A stretch of DNA of 23,590 bases from CAZVWV01 sp964631745 (lineage in GTDB: Bacteria > Bdellovibrionota_C > UBA2361 > JBGSMV01). The translations under genes and the position numbers were made by a program. The notes under the pieces were generated by a model that was given only the letters and a program-made list of their open reading frames with translations, had not been told where the DNA came from and did no database searches. The stretch is from assembly GCA_964631745.1 (NCBI GenBank), contig CAZVWV010000048.1, forward strand, positions 1 to 23,590, in the 5' to 3' direction. Of this stretch, positions 22,473-23,590 are shown in pieces (the stretch's first letter is position 1; the number at the start of each line of letters is the position of its first letter).

Positions 22473-22701
22473 GCGGCTCTTCCAATTTTGCGATCAAAAG
22501 TTCAACCGCCCGCGGTGAGTCCAAAAGCGAAGTAATCTGAGATACCCGCTCACTCCCAAGGGCCAACCCAAGCACAGGAGCGCAAAGCGGAGCCAAAGCA
22601 CGCCCCAGGCTAATCAAAGGCTTATGCATCTCCAGAAACAAGATCGCGGGCATTTCAAGCCCGCGCGCGCGAATAGCAGAAGCGATAGTTTCAACGTCCA
22701 T
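22462..22701 (-). CDS. Small protein heading the GlmL operon
   Basis: The 79-aa protein begins MDVETIASAIRARGLEMPA, an amphipathic helix. A hydrophobic stretch of about 22 residues (LGRALAPLCAPVLGLALG) follows, and then an acidic tail SPRAVELLIAKLEEPH. It may associate with the membrane or with another operon product. The 11-base overlap with the DUF6754 gene and the shared strand support a real gene despite its size. The ATG at 22701 has only a weak ribosome site. No convincing promoter is seen in the 123 bases before it. Confidence 0.65.
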   Translation of the reverse strand: MDVETIASAIRARGLEMPAILFLEMHKPLISLGRALAPLCAPVLGLALGSERVSQITSLLDSPRAVELLIAKLEEPHGH

Positions 22702-22824
22702 TTATTTCTCAGCGCTTTTAGATAGTGTTGAATATGAGTTTCGATCACGGGCGCGTTTCTAGCAATTGGGGAAAGGTTGTAGCTCCAGATTGCACAGCCA
22801 CCTCTCACCCCAGGGATGACCTGG

Positions 22825-23247
22825 CTAGATGGTCTTTCTAAGGCCGACCCTAAAATGGCCCTTAGGGAAATCAGGAAAGCGAGCAAATTCTATATAACCA
22901 AGACGTGCGTAAAAATCAGCGGCCTGCCAGCTCTGTGTCCAAAGCCAAAGACCGCTGAGCTTGTTTGACTGGACATAATCTTCGGCCTGCCTCATCAATC
23001 TATGGCCTAGTCCTTTGCCACGATGATCTTCGCTGACCCACAGCTCGTCAACATAAAGCCAGTCCCAAAGTAAGTCCGCCGTAAGAGCACCAACTAGGGA
23101 ATTCTCGGCCTCATATGCAAGCCAATTGAGCCTCTCTTTCTTAAAACCCGGAGCTCCACATTGTTCCGTATGCCTGGCGAAACCAGCAGTAATCGTCTCC
23201 TGTTCACCAGGTGTAAGCTCGCCATTCTTAATTTTGACATCAACCAT
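22825..23247 (-). CDS. GNAT-family N-acetyltransferase
   Basis: This 140-aa protein has the GNAT fold. Motif A is ELWVSEDHRGKGLGHRLM, with the acetyl-CoA-binding R-G-K-G-L-G at 76-81. The later helix-strand segment WQAADFYARLGYIEF (108-121) is typical. It transfers an acetyl group from acetyl-CoA to an unknown acceptor, perhaps a small amine. It is a single gene on the minus strand, 123 bases upstream of the 79-aa gene; separate transcription or readthrough are both possible. The substrate is not deducible. Confidence 0.88.
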   Translation of the reverse strand: MVDVKIKNGELTPGEQETITAGFARHTEQCGAPGFKKERLNWLAYEAENSLVGALTADLLWDWLYVDELWVSEDHRGKGLGHRLMRQAEDYVQSNKLSGLWLWTQSWQAADFYARLGYIEFARFPDFPKGHFRVGLRKTI

Positions 23248-23497
23248 ACGATCGTTGAGATACCACCTAACGTGAAGTGACTAGCGGATCTAACCCGACT
23301 TGATTACCCCCTGAACAGATACCACTATTTTAATTCAGCGCCTAACCCAAACTTTTCTGCTCAGAGACCATGCGCAACCAAAAATCAAAATAAATCCAAA
23401 AAACTTCCCCACCCCACGCAACATTTCCAAATAATCCACGATTAATTATTAAGGGGTAAGAACTACCCCCCCCCGTAACTTTAACCCAGTGACCACA

Positions 23498-23528
23498 CTC
23501 CCCAGTGCCATGGGGGAGCTGTGCACTG
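23498..23528 (+). repeat. Overlapping alternative hairpins before the edge ORF
   Basis: CTCCCC (23498-23503) pairs with GGGGAG (23513-23518). Alternatively CAGTGC (23503-23508) pairs with GCACTG (23523-23528). The two stems share bases and exclude each other. Such hairpins are seen at the ends of IS200/IS605-like and REP-associated transposase elements, but a coincidence is possible. Confidence 0.5.
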
Positions 23529-23552
23529 TCATTTTAGAGAGCTAACACACAC

Positions 23553-23590
23553 ATGGGCTACCATCCACGCATAGAGGTCTCAGACATCGG
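23553..23590 (+). CDS. Possible start of a truncated ORF, perhaps transposase-like
   Basis: The last 38 bases read ATG GGC TAC CAT CCA CGC ATA GAG and on, giving MGYHPRIEVSDI before the window ends. A GAGAG lies about 11 bases upstream. The short peptide resembles my memory of the N-termini of REP-associated (Y1_Tnp) transposases, which would fit the preceding hairpins, but 12 residues cannot prove it. The call is tentative. Confidence 0.3.
   Translation, partial: MGYHPRIEVSDI

Larger units (their letters stand above)
23248..23590. other. Right-edge intergenic region with palindromes
   Basis: No complete gene is seen in this 343-base stretch, which is AT-rich in its left part. It holds a run of nine C's (23466-23474), a hairpin pair at 23498-23528 and, at the very end, a possible ORF start (separate entries). 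Confidence 0.5.

Noticed and set aside
1..23590. tRNA, rRNA or CRISPR features
   Set aside because: No cloverleaf, rRNA signature or regularly spaced direct repeat was recognised on reading both strands. A covariance-model scan was not possible.

Overview
The window is a bacterial chromosome segment with mostly housekeeping genes. It looks Gram-negative. GroEL with a GGM-rich tail, FabF, RF1/PrmC, Sua5-type TsaC and methylmalonyl-CoA epimerase all look most like deltaproteobacterial-grade lineages, but this placement rests on memory of family sequences and is low confidence. A run of 10 Ns at 9991-10000 shows it is a scaffolded draft or metagenome assembly.

Layout. (1) 1-1163: dispersed palindromic repeats around one small exported protein gene. 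(2) 1164-6597, minus strand: a compact run that transcribes in the order LD-carboxypeptidase, beta-lactamase-fold protein, prfA, prmC, fabF. (3) 6598-9062: the groES-groEL operon with its promoter, a 5'-leader inverted repeat, a strong terminator and a long inverted repeat. (4) 9063-14302: cytidine deaminase (minus), then a plus-strand series: methylmalonyl-CoA epimerase (damaged by the assembly gap), a small Cys-rich secreted protein, a Sua5-type tRNA threonylcarbamoyladenosine enzyme, a zinc-ribbon/thioredoxin membrane protein, an unknown protein and a PP2C-type phosphatase. (5) 14318-15974: a TIM-barrel protein and a divergent RmlC-like cupin. (6) 15954-16139: a second composite copy of the palindromic repeat. 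(7) 16143-22701, minus strand: a seven-gene, almost fully overlapping operon. It encodes a 79-aa protein, a DUF6754-type membrane protein, three more membrane proteins, a GlmL/MutL-family ASKHA ATPase and a barrel-sandwich/KOW-like protein. (8) 22825-23247: a GNAT acetyltransferase, followed by a mostly empty, palindrome-containing end where a new plus-strand ORF may begin.

The best candidate for an undescribed system is the seven-gene operon. Its start/stop overlaps imply co-translation of an envelope assembly built around an ASKHA ATPase usually annotated as 'glutamate mutase L', yet no mutase gene lies nearby. The second theme is a REP-like repeat family. Five hairpins have different stem sequences that keep their pairing and share one 3' tail. 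The repeats sit between convergent genes, and one forms the end of a coding region. A possible transposase/RAYT-like ORF begins at the right edge. Other points of interest are a serine hydrolase whose SxxK lysine is His, two genes with promoters so close to the ATG that their mRNAs may be leaderless, and a nested palindrome at 10152-10217.
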